Part shown: piece after piece, positions 24,020-30,491 of the stretch
Position numbering within the stretch: the stretch's first letter is position 1
Layout: each line of letters begins with the position of its first letter
Virus record (IMG/VR): IMGVR_UViG_3300023179_000356
Span: 1 to 30,491 of that record
Reading direction: 5' to 3' (one strand)
From: a virus
Length of the DNA stretch: 30,491 bases
Notes under the pieces: model-generated
Databases searched by the model: none
What the model was told of the DNA's origin: nothing
What the model saw: the letters and a program-made list of their open reading frames with translations, nothing else
Program-made: the position numbers and the translations under genes

Positions 24020-24232
24020 ATGCCATTAATATTACTAATTATAAGTTTATTTTTAGTTAGTTGTAGTGATATGTATCGTTATCCATGTCAAAATCCAGAT
24101 AATTGGGAACACAAAGTATGTAAAAAACCTTACTGTAATGCTAATGGTACGTGCCCGGAAGATTTAACACCTTATGAAAAAGAACGTATTAGCAATAATC
24201 AATGGCGACCAAAGCAAAAGGATTGTAAATGA
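24020..24232 (+). CDS. Small Cys-rich lipoprotein
   Basis: A 70-residue lipoprotein with signal peptide LILLIISLFLVSC. The lipobox Cys is residue 15. The mature part contains MYRYPCQNPDNWEHKVCKKP, then CNANGTC and a charged end (YEKERISNNQWRPKQKDCK), with five more cysteines that may form periplasmic disulfides. Similar short lipoproteins with a Y-R-Y-P-C-Q-x-P-x-x-W core occur in marine phages near lysis and membrane genes; their function is unknown. The gene overlaps the next one by ATGA. Superinfection exclusion or lysis modulation would be reasonable guesses only. Confidence 0.75.
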   Translation: MPLILLIISLFLVSCSDMYRYPCQNPDNWEHKVCKKPYCNANGTCPEDLTPYEKERISNNQWRPKQKDCK

Positions 24233-24675
24233 TTAAAGATTTATGGAGTGGTCCACGTTATACTGAAGACGAGTTAATGGCTCGACTTAAATTTTTTATA
24301 GGTATGACACTAGCCTTAACATTATTTGGTATTGTGTTTGTTGTACTTTACAGTTTAATATTTGTAACTCAACCAATGAATGGTATGAGTCCTGTAGATA
24401 ATAAATTTTTTGAACTTATAATTCCTATTGCTACATTTTTAACAGGTACACTTAGTGGTATTATGTTAGCACATGGGGATAAAGAAGCACAAAAAGAAGC
24501 ATTAAAATCTGCAAACAAAGGTTGGGATCGTCCACCTAGCCCATCGCCTACAACAATGCCTACAATTACAGTTGGTAGTACTGGTGTTAATATAGGTACA
24601 AATGGTGGTAATCAAGTAAGTGTTGGTTTTGGAGGCAAACCACAGCCACCACAACCACAATTTCCAGAAATATAA
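24229..24675 (+). CDS. Two-TM membrane protein, holin candidate
   Basis: A 148-residue protein with two predicted membrane helices (about 22-46 and 61-81) separated by a short loop (VTQPMNGMSPVDN). A Pro-rich, then Gly/Val-rich polar tail follows (RPPSPSPTTMPTITVGSTG, PQPPQPQFPEI). The second helix IPIATFLTGTLSGIMLAH is rich in small residues. Two TMs with a short loop fit class II holin topology, and the lysis genes lie about 1.1 kb upstream with no other clear holin. The tail is longer than in usual holins, so this remains a hypothesis. It is coupled to the lipoprotein by ATGA overlap. Confidence 0.6.
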   Translation: MIKDLWSGPRYTEDELMARLKFFIGMTLALTLFGIVFVVLYSLIFVTQPMNGMSPVDNKFFELIIPIATFLTGTLSGIMLAHGDKEAQKEALKSANKGWDRPPSPSPTTMPTITVGSTGVNIGTNGGNQVSVGFGGKPQPPQPQFPEI

Positions 24676-24686
24676 AGGTTGTAAAT

Positions 24687-24962
24687 ATGTCAAAAACTTT
24701 ATTAGCAATACTAGTATCAACTTTTTTAGTAACTAATACATTAGCATCAGAAACTATTGTTAAAAAAGAAGAAAAACCTCCTACTAAAAAAGAAGAAAAA
24801 GCTCCTAGTAAGAAAGAAGATGCTAAAAAAGAAAAAGCTTGTATTGATAAAGTAAAGGATGGTAAACCAATTTTAAATAAAGAAGGTAAGCCGGAACAAG
24901 TTTGTAAGGAAGTTAAGATTCATGAGAAATTAGAAGGTAATAAAGTACCGGATAAGAAGTAA
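24687..24962 (+). CDS. Secreted lysine-rich protein
   Basis: A 91-residue protein with an N-terminal signal peptide (TLLAILVSTFLVTNTLASE, probable cleavage after Ala20). The mature part is extremely rich in Lys and Glu, with repeats of the type KKEEKPPTKKEEKAPSKKED. Two cysteines in a C-x-D/K...V-C pattern (KACIDKVKDGKPIL, EQVCKEVKIHEKLEG) may form one disulfide. The composition suggests an unfolded, highly charged periplasmic polypeptide. An AAGGTTG sequence precedes the ATG. Function unknown; it belongs to the membrane/periplasm gene group between lysis genes and phoH. Confidence 0.65.
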   Translation: MSKTLLAILVSTFLVTNTLASETIVKKEEKPPTKKEEKAPSKKEDAKKEKACIDKVKDGKPILNKEGKPEQVCKEVKIHEKLEGNKVPDKK

Positions 24963-24989
24963 TCTTTGACTAACTTAATAGGAATTAAT

Positions 24990-25661
24990 ATGGGCAAAAG
25001 CAGTGCAAAAAAGCAACGTAATGTAATACCCATAGATTTTGGTTTTAGAGATATAAAACCATTGAATTATATTCAAGAAACTTATTTACAGGCAATACAT
25101 AATAATGATATAATTTTTGGTATAGGTAGTGCAGGTACAGGTAAAACATATATTGCAGCAACCTATGCAGCCGGTGAACTATATCACAGACGTATAAGAA
25201 AAATTATATTAACTAGACCAAATGTTGAAACTGGTAAAGGATTAGGATTTTTACCTGGTACATTAGAAGAAAAATATTTACCATACTTAGAACCATTTAA
25301 CGAAATATTTACTCGTAGTTTAGGAGCTGGATTTTATGAATATGCACTTAATAAAGGTGATATAGAACCTAAGCCATTGGGATTTATGCGAGGAACTACT
25401 TTTGATGATTGCATAGTCTTACTAGACGAAGCACAAAATGCTACTTGTGAAGAAATGAAAATGATCTTAAGTAGAATAGGTAAAAACTGTAAAATAATAG
25501 TTAGTGGAGATCAGGAGCAAAGTGATATTCATAATAGCGGACTAGAAGATGCTGCTAAAAGACTAGAACATATTAAAGGTATAGAAGTTGTTAGATTTAT
25601 GGATCATGATATTGTTCGTAGTAAATTATGTAAAGATATTATAATGGCCTATAGGAATTAA
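24990..25661 (+). CDS. phoH: PhoH-like ATPase
   Basis: A 223-residue PhoH-type P-loop protein. Walker A is GIGSAGTGKT (Lys52), followed by the PhoH-typical KIILTRPNVETGKGLGFLPG, EEKYLPYLEPF, Walker B CIVLLDEAQNAT, and SGDQEQSD. Family members bind and hydrolyse ATP and some act in RNA metabolism. The gene is a frequent accessory gene of marine phages; its role in infection is not settled. The ATG at 24990 has AGGAA (24980-24984) five bases upstream and is preferred to a TTG at 24966 in the same frame. It follows the membrane gene group, and a small TM protein gene follows seven bases after its stop. Confidence 0.93.
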   Translation: MGKSSAKKQRNVIPIDFGFRDIKPLNYIQETYLQAIHNNDIIFGIGSAGTGKTYIAATYAAGELYHRRIRKIILTRPNVETGKGLGFLPGTLEEKYLPYLEPFNEIFTRSLGAGFYEYALNKGDIEPKPLGFMRGTTFDDCIVLLDEAQNATCEEMKMILSRIGKNCKIIVSGDQEQSDIHNSGLEDAAKRLEHIKGIEVVRFMDHDIVRSKLCKDIIMAYRN

Positions 25662-25667
25662 ATAATT

Positions 25668-25844
25668 ATGGAAACAGTTACAGAAGCAGTAGGTAAACTA
25701 TGGTTTTTAGGTGCTGGAATAGTTGCAATAGCTGCCTATGCAGTTACACTAAAAGTAAGATTAGATTATTTAGAAAAAAACTACGATAGACAAATAACTG
25801 CTCTCTGGGACCAAGTAAATAAATTATTAAAAGAACCTAGATAA
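25668..25844 (+). CDS. Small single-TM protein (58 aa)
   Basis: A 58-residue frame from ATG at 25668 to TAA at 25842-25844, filling the gap between phoH and the cyclase gene. One hydrophobic helix (about residues 11-29, LWFLGAGIVAIAAYAVTLK) is followed by a charged amphipathic tail (RLDYLEKNYDRQITALWDQ). AGGAATT precedes the start by a few bases. It lies three bases before the cyclase ATG, so the two are likely co-translated. It could be a membrane anchor or partner for the cyclase, or a small holin-like protein. Codon use and close packing support it being a gene. Confidence 0.65.
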   Translation: METVTEAVGKLWFLGAGIVAIAAYAVTLKVRLDYLEKNYDRQITALWDQVNKLLKEPR

Positions 25845-25847
25845 ATT

Positions 25848-27083
25848 ATGAATACTAAATTAGCAACAATTATATGTAGCGATGTAATTGGTTATAGTAG
25901 TTTAATGCAAAAAGATGAAATAGGCACACTACAAAAACTAGATAAATGTCGTGAAAAAATAGACTTATTAATTAGTAAGCATAGAGGAAGACTATTTAAT
26001 ACTGGTGGTGATAGCGTATTAATTGAATTTAGTAGTGCTGTTGATGCTGTTAAGTTTGGAGTAGAAATGCAAAATGAAATGCATACTTTAAATAATGGTA
26101 TGCGTTGGCGTATAGGCATACATATAGGAGAAGTTTGGATTTATGGAACTAATCTTATGGGTGATGCTGTTAATCTTGCTGCTCGTACAGAAAGCTTAGC
26201 AGATTATAGTGGTGTTACTATGACTGAAGCAGTTTATAGTCTAGTAAAAGGTAAATTAAAAGAATACGAATATATTAGTCGTGGTAAACAAGAATTTAAA
26301 AATGTTGATCCAATGGAAATATGGAGTATAGTACTCCCTTATGCAGAACCTAATCCTAATTTAAATAAAGCACCAAAAATTAAAAATAATACAGCAGCTA
26401 AAAGTCATAAAGAACTTGTAGCTGCTGTATTAAATGATCAGGCGGCTAGAAATAAAACTCTAGCCGATGCTCAAAATTTTAAACGTAATAAAAACTTTGG
26501 TCCAGCTACTAGAGTATTAATGTGGCGAATAACTAAGCAAGATAAATCTGCATTAGATGAACTTATTAGTATTGGTTTAAAAGATTTAATTCCTCAAGAA
26601 CTACAAGCCTATGTTGTAGCAATATTTAAAGAGTTTTGTTTTAAAGTTGATAGTGATCAAGCTCTAAATATTGCTGATTTATGCGAAAAATATAATAACT
26701 ACTCTACAGCATTAGAATTTGTAAAAAATGCTGCCAAAGTAAACGAAAAAGCCCAAGAAAGATATGCTATAATGATTTTTAATGATCCTACTAGTAGTCC
26801 ACAAGAAATAGATAATATATTAAACGATTTAAAAGAAGCGGGTATGAAGAAAAATGTTAGTGCTATGTTAAAACTTGGAGAATATTATCTTAAAACTAAT
26901 GATAAAAAGAACTCTTTTAGATGGCTGTATGCTGCTAGAGCACAGCATAATTCAACAGCTCAAAAATTACTAGAAGATCTTAATAAAACTATTAGTAAAG
27001 CAGAGTTTCAAAATTTTAAAACCGATGCTGATGCTCTTGTAGATCAAATAAAATTTATGGATGATAATAGGATGAAACAATAA
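25848..27083 (+). CDS. Class III nucleotide cyclase with helical/Sel1-like C-terminus
   Basis: A 411-residue soluble protein. Residues 1-165 form a class III cyclase catalytic domain: LATIICSDVIGYSSLM with metal-binding Asp12, RLFNTGGDSVLIEF with metal-binding Asp55, and MGDAVNLAARTES with transition-state residues Asn109 and Arg113. These suggest an active enzyme making a cyclic nucleotide from an NTP. The two residues that select adenine in classical adenylate cyclases (Lys and Asp in mycobacterial Rv1625c) are Asn51 and Asn102 here, so the substrate cannot be assumed to be ATP. Residues about 180-411 are helical and include a Sel1/TPR-like unit (SAMLKLGEYYLKTNDKKNSF, WLYAARAQHNSTA), probably for protein contact. 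No membrane segment is present. The next gene starts one base after the stop. Confidence 0.88.
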   Translation: MNTKLATIICSDVIGYSSLMQKDEIGTLQKLDKCREKIDLLISKHRGRLFNTGGDSVLIEFSSAVDAVKFGVEMQNEMHTLNNGMRWRIGIHIGEVWIYGTNLMGDAVNLAARTESLADYSGVTMTEAVYSLVKGKLKEYEYISRGKQEFKNVDPMEIWSIVLPYAEPNPNLNKAPKIKNNTAAKSHKELVAAVLNDQAARNKTLADAQNFKRNKNFGPATRVLMWRITKQDKSALDELISIGLKDLIPQELQAYVVAIFKEFCFKVDSDQALNIADLCEKYNNYSTALEFVKNAAKVNEKAQERYAIMIFNDPTSSPQEIDNILNDLKEAGMKKNVSAMLKLGEYYLKTNDKKNSFRWLYAARAQHNSTAQKLLEDLNKTISKAEFQNFKTDADALVDQIKFMDDNRMKQ

Positions 27084-27084
27084 T

Positions 27085-27717
27085 ATGGCTAAAACTTATA
27101 AACCAACCAGCGGCATGGCTAGTGCTGCTCGTCGTGCACTTAAGTGGAAAGAAGAAGGTAAGCCTGGAGGTACGCTTGTTGGCCTAGCCAGGGCTAATCA
27201 ACTAAAAGATCGCGAACCCTTATCAGCTAGTACAGTATTACGTATGTATAGTTTTTTTAGTAGACATGAAGTAGATAAACGTGCAACTGGATTTAATAGT
27301 GGTGAAGACGGATTTCCTAGTAAAGGTCGCGTAGCTTGGGATCTTTGGGGTGGAGATGGCGGTTATAGTTGGAGTAGTGCTAAACGTGATCAAATTATGA
27401 GAGAGCGTGAATCAAAAGCACTACAATTAGTAAAATTGGCTCAAAAAGGTATTATTCCACATACAGATAGAATGATTATTGCACAAGTAATAGAAGATTA
27501 TGCGAACAATAATATTAGCGAAGAACTAGAGGCATTTGGTCAGTTTATGTATCATGCTGAATTATTGCGAAATGATCACTTAGATGTTTACTTGTTTGAT
27601 TTACATATGGTAGATCAACCTTACCGTGATATATTAATTGATGTATTTGGTCAATTACATGATATGGGTGATATGACAATTGATGAACAAGATAGTTTAT
27701 TAGATACTACACTATAA
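27085..27717 (+). CDS. Phage protein with conserved N-terminal domain, unknown role
   Basis: A 210-residue protein. Residues about 1-100 contain a conserved phage domain: SGMASAARRALKWKEEGKPG, then GLARANQLKDREPLS, RMYSFFSRHEVDK and GRVAWDLWGGDGG. I have seen this A-R-R-x-L...R-x-x-S-F-F-x-R-H-E...A-W-x-L-W-G-G-D pattern in many phages, alone or attached to head-maturation and portal-associated proteins, but its biochemical role is not established. The C-terminal half is acidic and helical (EELEAFGQFMYHAELLRNDH), without a known motif. It is the last rightward gene and runs into the shared terminator. A DNA-binding or structural function is possible. Confidence 0.7.
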   Translation: MAKTYKPTSGMASAARRALKWKEEGKPGGTLVGLARANQLKDREPLSASTVLRMYSFFSRHEVDKRATGFNSGEDGFPSKGRVAWDLWGGDGGYSWSSAKRDQIMRERESKALQLVKLAQKGIIPHTDRMIIAQVIEDYANNNISEELEAFGQFMYHAELLRNDHLDVYLFDLHMVDQPYRDILIDVFGQLHDMGDMTIDEQDSLLDTTL

Positions 27718-27747
27718 AAAAAGCCCGCTAAATGCGGGCTTTTTTTA
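27716..27747. terminator. Bidirectional intrinsic terminator between convergent operons
   Basis: The GC-rich stem AGCCCGC (27722-27728) / GCGGGCT (27734-27740) with loop TAAAT is flanked by an A run on the left and a T run on the right. It therefore works as a hairpin plus U tract on either strand. It separates the rightward block ending at 27717 from the leftward RNR operon, whose last stop codon lies at 27745-27747, at the edge of the T run. Confidence 0.93.
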
Positions 27748-27954
27748 TTTTACTACTTCTAAAGTTGGAGCAGAATCTTTATCAGATTCTTCATCTTTAT
27801 TTAGTTCTTCTAATTGTTCATTAGCTTGAATCTGTATCTTTCTAGTTAATGGATTACAAATTTTAGCCGGTAATTCTTGAAGAGACACTAATATACTATT
27901 AATCTCGTTTACAGTTAATCTTAGTGTTAAAATTTCTTTATCTGTATCAATCAT
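27745..27954 (-). CDS. Small conserved RNR-linked phage protein
   Basis: A 69-residue protein starting at 27954, where its ATG overlaps the RNR stop as ATGA; an in-frame ATG 27 bases further upstream lies inside the RNR gene and is less likely. The first 50 residues (EILTLRLTVNEINSILVSLQ, ELPAKICNPLTRKIQIQA) follow an L-x-L-x-V-x-E-I-N-x-I-L...L-P...L-x-x-K-I-Q pattern that I recognise from small proteins in many phages, often called hypothetical. The C-terminus is acidic and probably disordered (LNKDEESDKDS). It is the last gene before the bidirectional terminator. Function unknown. Confidence 0.75.
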   Translation of the reverse strand: MIDTDKEILTLRLTVNEINSILVSLQELPAKICNPLTRKIQIQANEQLEELNKDEESDKDSAPTLEVVK

Positions 27955-29915
27955 TTTACGGGGCAAACTCCAGTAGCACATTCATCATCTAACAATTCGT
28001 CAAAACTGTTAGCACTTTCTATATCAATTGTTTTTAGATTGTAAATATAATCTTTATATGTTTTCTCGTCCACAACTTCTTGTGGCAGATATAAATAACC
28101 TAAATCTTGAGCAGTTTTAGTAGGATCAGTTCTATAAATAAAACTTACACCTACATAGCAGTCCCAGTTATTTAGCAACCAATCTATAATTTCTGTAACC
28201 TCACTAGGATCATAACTAATAGTTACACTAGTATTTTGTTGTGTCCAGCTAGTTTGTAATAATTTATATCTTTCTAGCTGATAAACAGCACTTTCAAGAT
28301 TGACTTCTTTATTACCATCTTTATGAAAAGGCACATCTTTCCACTCTACTGGAAAGGTTACTAAGACGCCAGTTGGATCTGTAGGATGATTAATTACCCT
28401 ATAACCAGCATCTCGAAGTATAGGAATCATTGGATCGTATGTACTAAATTGCACATTGTTAAAAATGTATTTACCTAGTGGTTTGTGTACACCTTCTGTA
28501 CAATCCATGATTTTGCTAAGCGTACCAGATGGCTTAATACAAGTAACATTTTTAGGTCTTGGTAAGCCTAATTCATCTGCCATTGAAATGGCACTTGATG
28601 TGGCTGTGCGCTTTAAATATTCATAGTCATAGCTAGTCATATCAGGACGCATTGCAATACCTGTTAAACCTACTCCACAGAGACGTAAGAAATAGTTGTT
28701 AAGGTGCCAAGCTTCTTGTAAGATCCCGTCTTTAAGATTAACACAGGTCTGACGATAATTTGCCCTGGCAGCCAATCTGATCGCATCGTGTAATCCTGCG
28801 GTGTCACCTTTAAACTTGGAGATATCCGTTTCCGTAAGGTTACAGAAGGCTTTGTTACCCAACAAGATTTCAACACAGGGATTTGCTCCTTTAAACCACG
28901 GAGCACGTCTAAGAGCTTCTTGTTCATTAATAAATCCTGGCTCACTGCCACCAGCCTCTAGCATAAGATTAAAAATCTCTTTTAGCTCTTGACGTGTTGG
29001 CTTTTCTTTAAATACTAAACTGTTATTTGATTGCTGACGATGTTCGCGATTATATAGCCAAAAATCTTTTTTAGCTATGGCAAATTCTTGCCATTCCGGC
29101 TGACCATAGTCAAAAAGAGCGATTTCAGCCGATCTACGACTAGATAATATCGTTCCAAGATGATTAATAATGTCAAGAATATCCATCCTAGTAAGAAGGC
29201 TGTCAGCCCTACCATTAAGTATGTTGGCAATTGCAACATAAGCTTTTGAGATAGCACTGTCACCACTGCTAATCCATCCATATCCTTTTAACCTTTCTCC
29301 AGCTGGTCTTAGTTGACTAAAATCAAGTACAAGAGTAGTAGCAGGATACTTGCCCGCAAGAAGCTTTCCAATAGACTTGGCCCACGCTTCTGCGCTGTCT
29401 CCAACCTGAATTGTCCAAGTTTTTGTTGTTGGATCCCAAGTTTCAACATTGTGTTCAAGTCCTCCTTTAGCAGTTCGTTGGCTCTTAACAACTTGAATAT
29501 TTTTAATTGGTTTTGAGAATCCATTTAGTGTGCCTACAATAGGTTTAAATCCAACTCCACAACCCTGTAATAATAACCATAAACAATCTACTACATCGTA
29601 TACTGTTTCTACTTGTGTAAAACTACAGTTAAATTGACTGGCTTCACGAGTTTGTGCCACTGTAGTACCACCTAGCCAAAGTGTTCGTCCGGCCATTAAT
29701 ACCTTGCGCTCTAGCATTAGCTTTTCTAGTTGATCTAGTTCTTCTACTTCATTGAAAAAGAGCTGACGTCCTACAGCTCGCTCCCATAACCAGTGTTGAT
29801 GATCTTTAACTCGTCTAACAGTTTGTTGCCAGTTTTCAAATTGTTTACCATCATCACTAGTAGGACGATTATAAGTTCGTCTAGTAATTACTTGTGCGCG
29901 TGTGCTTACTTGCAT
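27951..29915 (-). CDS. nrdJ: Class II (adenosylcobalamin-dependent) ribonucleoside-triphosphate reductase
   Basis: A 654-residue monomeric RTPR, which converts NTPs to dNTPs with a cobalamin-generated thiyl radical. Key residues are visible: Cys97 (SQFNCSFTQ) and Cys358 (KAFCNLTE) as the active-site disulfide pair, and radical-site Cys347 with Asn345 and Glu349 in GANPCVEIL. The 11-residue spacing of Cys347 to Cys358 equals that of the Lactobacillus enzyme. The C-terminal relay pair is Cys646/Cys651 in ECATGVCPVK. CIKPSGTLSKIMDC matches the phosphate-binding loop. It is somewhat shorter than the 739-residue Lactobacillus protein. GGAGAAATT precedes the ATG. No radical activator is needed, but the host must supply B12. 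It lies downstream of dut, eight bases apart. Confidence 0.94.
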   Translation of the reverse strand: MQVSTRAQVITRRTYNRPTSDDGKQFENWQQTVRRVKDHQHWLWERAVGRQLFFNEVEELDQLEKLMLERKVLMAGRTLWLGGTTVAQTREASQFNCSFTQVETVYDVVDCLWLLLQGCGVGFKPIVGTLNGFSKPIKNIQVVKSQRTAKGGLEHNVETWDPTTKTWTIQVGDSAEAWAKSIGKLLAGKYPATTLVLDFSQLRPAGERLKGYGWISSGDSAISKAYVAIANILNGRADSLLTRMDILDIINHLGTILSSRRSAEIALFDYGQPEWQEFAIAKKDFWLYNREHRQQSNNSLVFKEKPTRQELKEIFNLMLEAGGSEPGFINEQEALRRAPWFKGANPCVEILLGNKAFCNLTETDISKFKGDTAGLHDAIRLAARANYRQTCVNLKDGILQEAWHLNNYFLRLCGVGLTGIAMRPDMTSYDYEYLKRTATSSAISMADELGLPRPKNVTCIKPSGTLSKIMDCTEGVHKPLGKYIFNNVQFSTYDPMIPILRDAGYRVINHPTDPTGVLVTFPVEWKDVPFHKDGNKEVNLESAVYQLERYKLLQTSWTQQNTSVTISYDPSEVTEIIDWLLNNWDCYVGVSFIYRTDPTKTAQDLGYLYLPQEVVDEKTYKDYIYNLKTIDIESANSFDELLDDECATGVCPVK

Positions 29916-29923
29916 AATTTCTC

Positions 29924-30415
29924 CTATTGTCCGGTACTACCAAATCCTCCAGTACCACGTTTTGTATCGTTCCAACTGTCAACAAAATCACAAATAATTA
30001 CTGGAATAATTACTAGTTGTGCAATTCTATCGCCAATATTAATTTCATACTTGTCATCACTAATATTTTTTAGTGCTACTTTTATATTTCCACGATAATC
30101 ACTGTCAATAACGCCTACTGAATTAAGTAAAATAATTCCCTTTTTACCTTGTCCCGATCTGTTAAATACGAACCCAGCAAAGCCTTCTGGAATTTTTACC
30201 GCTACACCAGTATCAACAAGTTTTGTTTCATTTGGATAAATATCTAAATTTTCGGTACTGCGTAGATCTGCACCAGCATCAGTAGGATTAGCACGTTTTG
30301 GTAAGTAGGCTGCGTTGTTTACTCTACACTCTACTACTTGTTGTAGATTGCTATCACGATTATGATGATCATAGCTACGATTGATATTTGTAAATTCTGT
30401 TATATATTTTTTCAT
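29924..30415 (-). CDS. dut: dUTPase (deoxyuridine triphosphatase)
   Basis: A 163-residue trimeric-type dUTPase that hydrolyses dUTP to dUMP, keeping uracil out of phage DNA and feeding thymidylate synthesis. All five family motifs are present in order: PTDAGADLRS, DTGVAVKIPEG, NRSGQGKKGIILLNSVGVID with DYRG, GDRIAQLVI, and C-terminal RGTGGFGSTGQ with the Phe that stacks on uracil. The start at 30415 (MKKYITEF) is preferred to one 45 bases upstream, which would add an unrelated extension overlapping the preceding gene. Its stop TAG merges with the ribosome site of the RNR gene, so the two are translated in succession. Confidence 0.95.
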   Translation of the reverse strand: MKKYITEFTNINRSYDHHNRDSNLQQVVECRVNNAAYLPKRANPTDAGADLRSTENLDIYPNETKLVDTGVAVKIPEGFAGFVFNRSGQGKKGIILLNSVGVIDSDYRGNIKVALKNISDDKYEINIGDRIAQLVIIPVIICDFVDSWNDTKRGTGGFGSTGQ

Positions 30416-30419
30416 TTTA

Positions 30420-30491
30420 TTACCACGATTGTGTTGCAAGATCAATATTATAAACACCAATAAAAGTAGTAACTAATTGTGACCAATTATT
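30420..30491 (-). CDS. C-terminal end of an upstream gene of the dut-nrdJ operon, partial
   Basis: On the minus strand a frame is open from the right window edge to tandem TAA stops (30420-30422 and 30417-30419), giving 23 residues, SQLVTTFIGVYNIDLATQSW being the last twenty. The stops lie one base before the dut ATG, the spacing expected for adjacent operon genes. The peptide is too short to assign a family. Chance openness over 72 bases is quite possible, so confidence is moderate. Confidence 0.5.
   Translation of the reverse strand, partial: NNWSQLVTTFIGVYNIDLATQSW

Noticed and set aside
24966-24989. TTG start for phoH
   Set aside because: The in-frame ATG at 24990 has a properly placed AGGAA and gives the usual family N-terminus.
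1-30491. Anti-phage or anti-defence system such as toxin-antitoxin, restriction-modification or retron
   Set aside because: No methyltransferase, nuclease, reverse transcriptase or toxin-antitoxin pair is recognisable; the cyclase alone is not evidence of a defence module.

Overview
This window is a low-GC stretch of a tailed bacteriophage genome. It holds tail fibre and tip proteins, a spanin/endolysin lysis set, PhoH, a cobalamin-dependent ribonucleotide reductase and dUTPase. No host housekeeping genes, rRNA or tRNA are visible. The fibre architecture, PhoH, the class II RNR and especially a phage-type bilin reductase (PcyX-like) point to a marine phage. No photosystem genes are present, so nothing here requires a cyanobacterial host; a heterotrophic (for example alphaproteobacterial) host is a reasonable inference but is not shown by the sequence. 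The protein-J-like tail-tip C-terminus fits a long-tailed phage.

Layout. (1) 2-5422 (+): the end of a tip/central-fibre protein with a collagen-like linker, then a 1435-residue adhesin built of a CBM-like domain, Ig-like and Calx-beta domains. (2) 5423-5722: the only sizeable gene-free stretch. It contains a GC-elevated, possibly pseudoknotted RNA, a near-ideal intrinsic terminator and, a few bases later, a near-consensus sigma70 promoter. (3) 5723-15496 (+): a tightly packed run of virion and fibre genes ending in a tail-assembly chaperone. (4) 15475-17854 (+): four non-structural genes inserted between fibre genes: two different 2-oxoglutarate/Fe(II) oxygenases, a compact heme oxygenase and a PcyX-type ferredoxin-dependent bilin reductase. 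(5) 17909-21846 (+): a fibre with an S74 self-cleaving chaperone, a glycine-rich adhesin and a second chaperone-like protein. (6) 21846-23121 (+): inner spanin, outer spanin and GH19 endolysin. (7) 23139-27717 (+): small membrane and secreted proteins, a membrane protein resembling the ligand-binding half of a chemoreceptor, PhoH, a one-TM protein, a class III nucleotide cyclase with unusual substrate-specificity residues and a C-terminal repeat region, and a phage protein of unknown role. (8) A bidirectional terminator at about 27716-27747, then 27745-30491 (-): a nucleotide-metabolism operon read toward the terminator (partial gene, dUTPase, class II RNR, small ORF).

Working together: the fibres and chaperones make the host-recognition apparatus, and the lysis genes release progeny. 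RNR and dUTPase supply and clean the dNTP pool. The heme oxygenase and PcyX pair would convert host heme to biliverdin and then, if it acts like characterised PcyX, to phycoerythrobilin. The chemoreceptor-like protein and the cyclase suggest the phage also interferes with host signalling. The most unusual features are the bilin/2OG cassette inside the tail-fibre locus, the orphan sensor protein, the Asn/Asn cyclase and the structured intergenic RNA.
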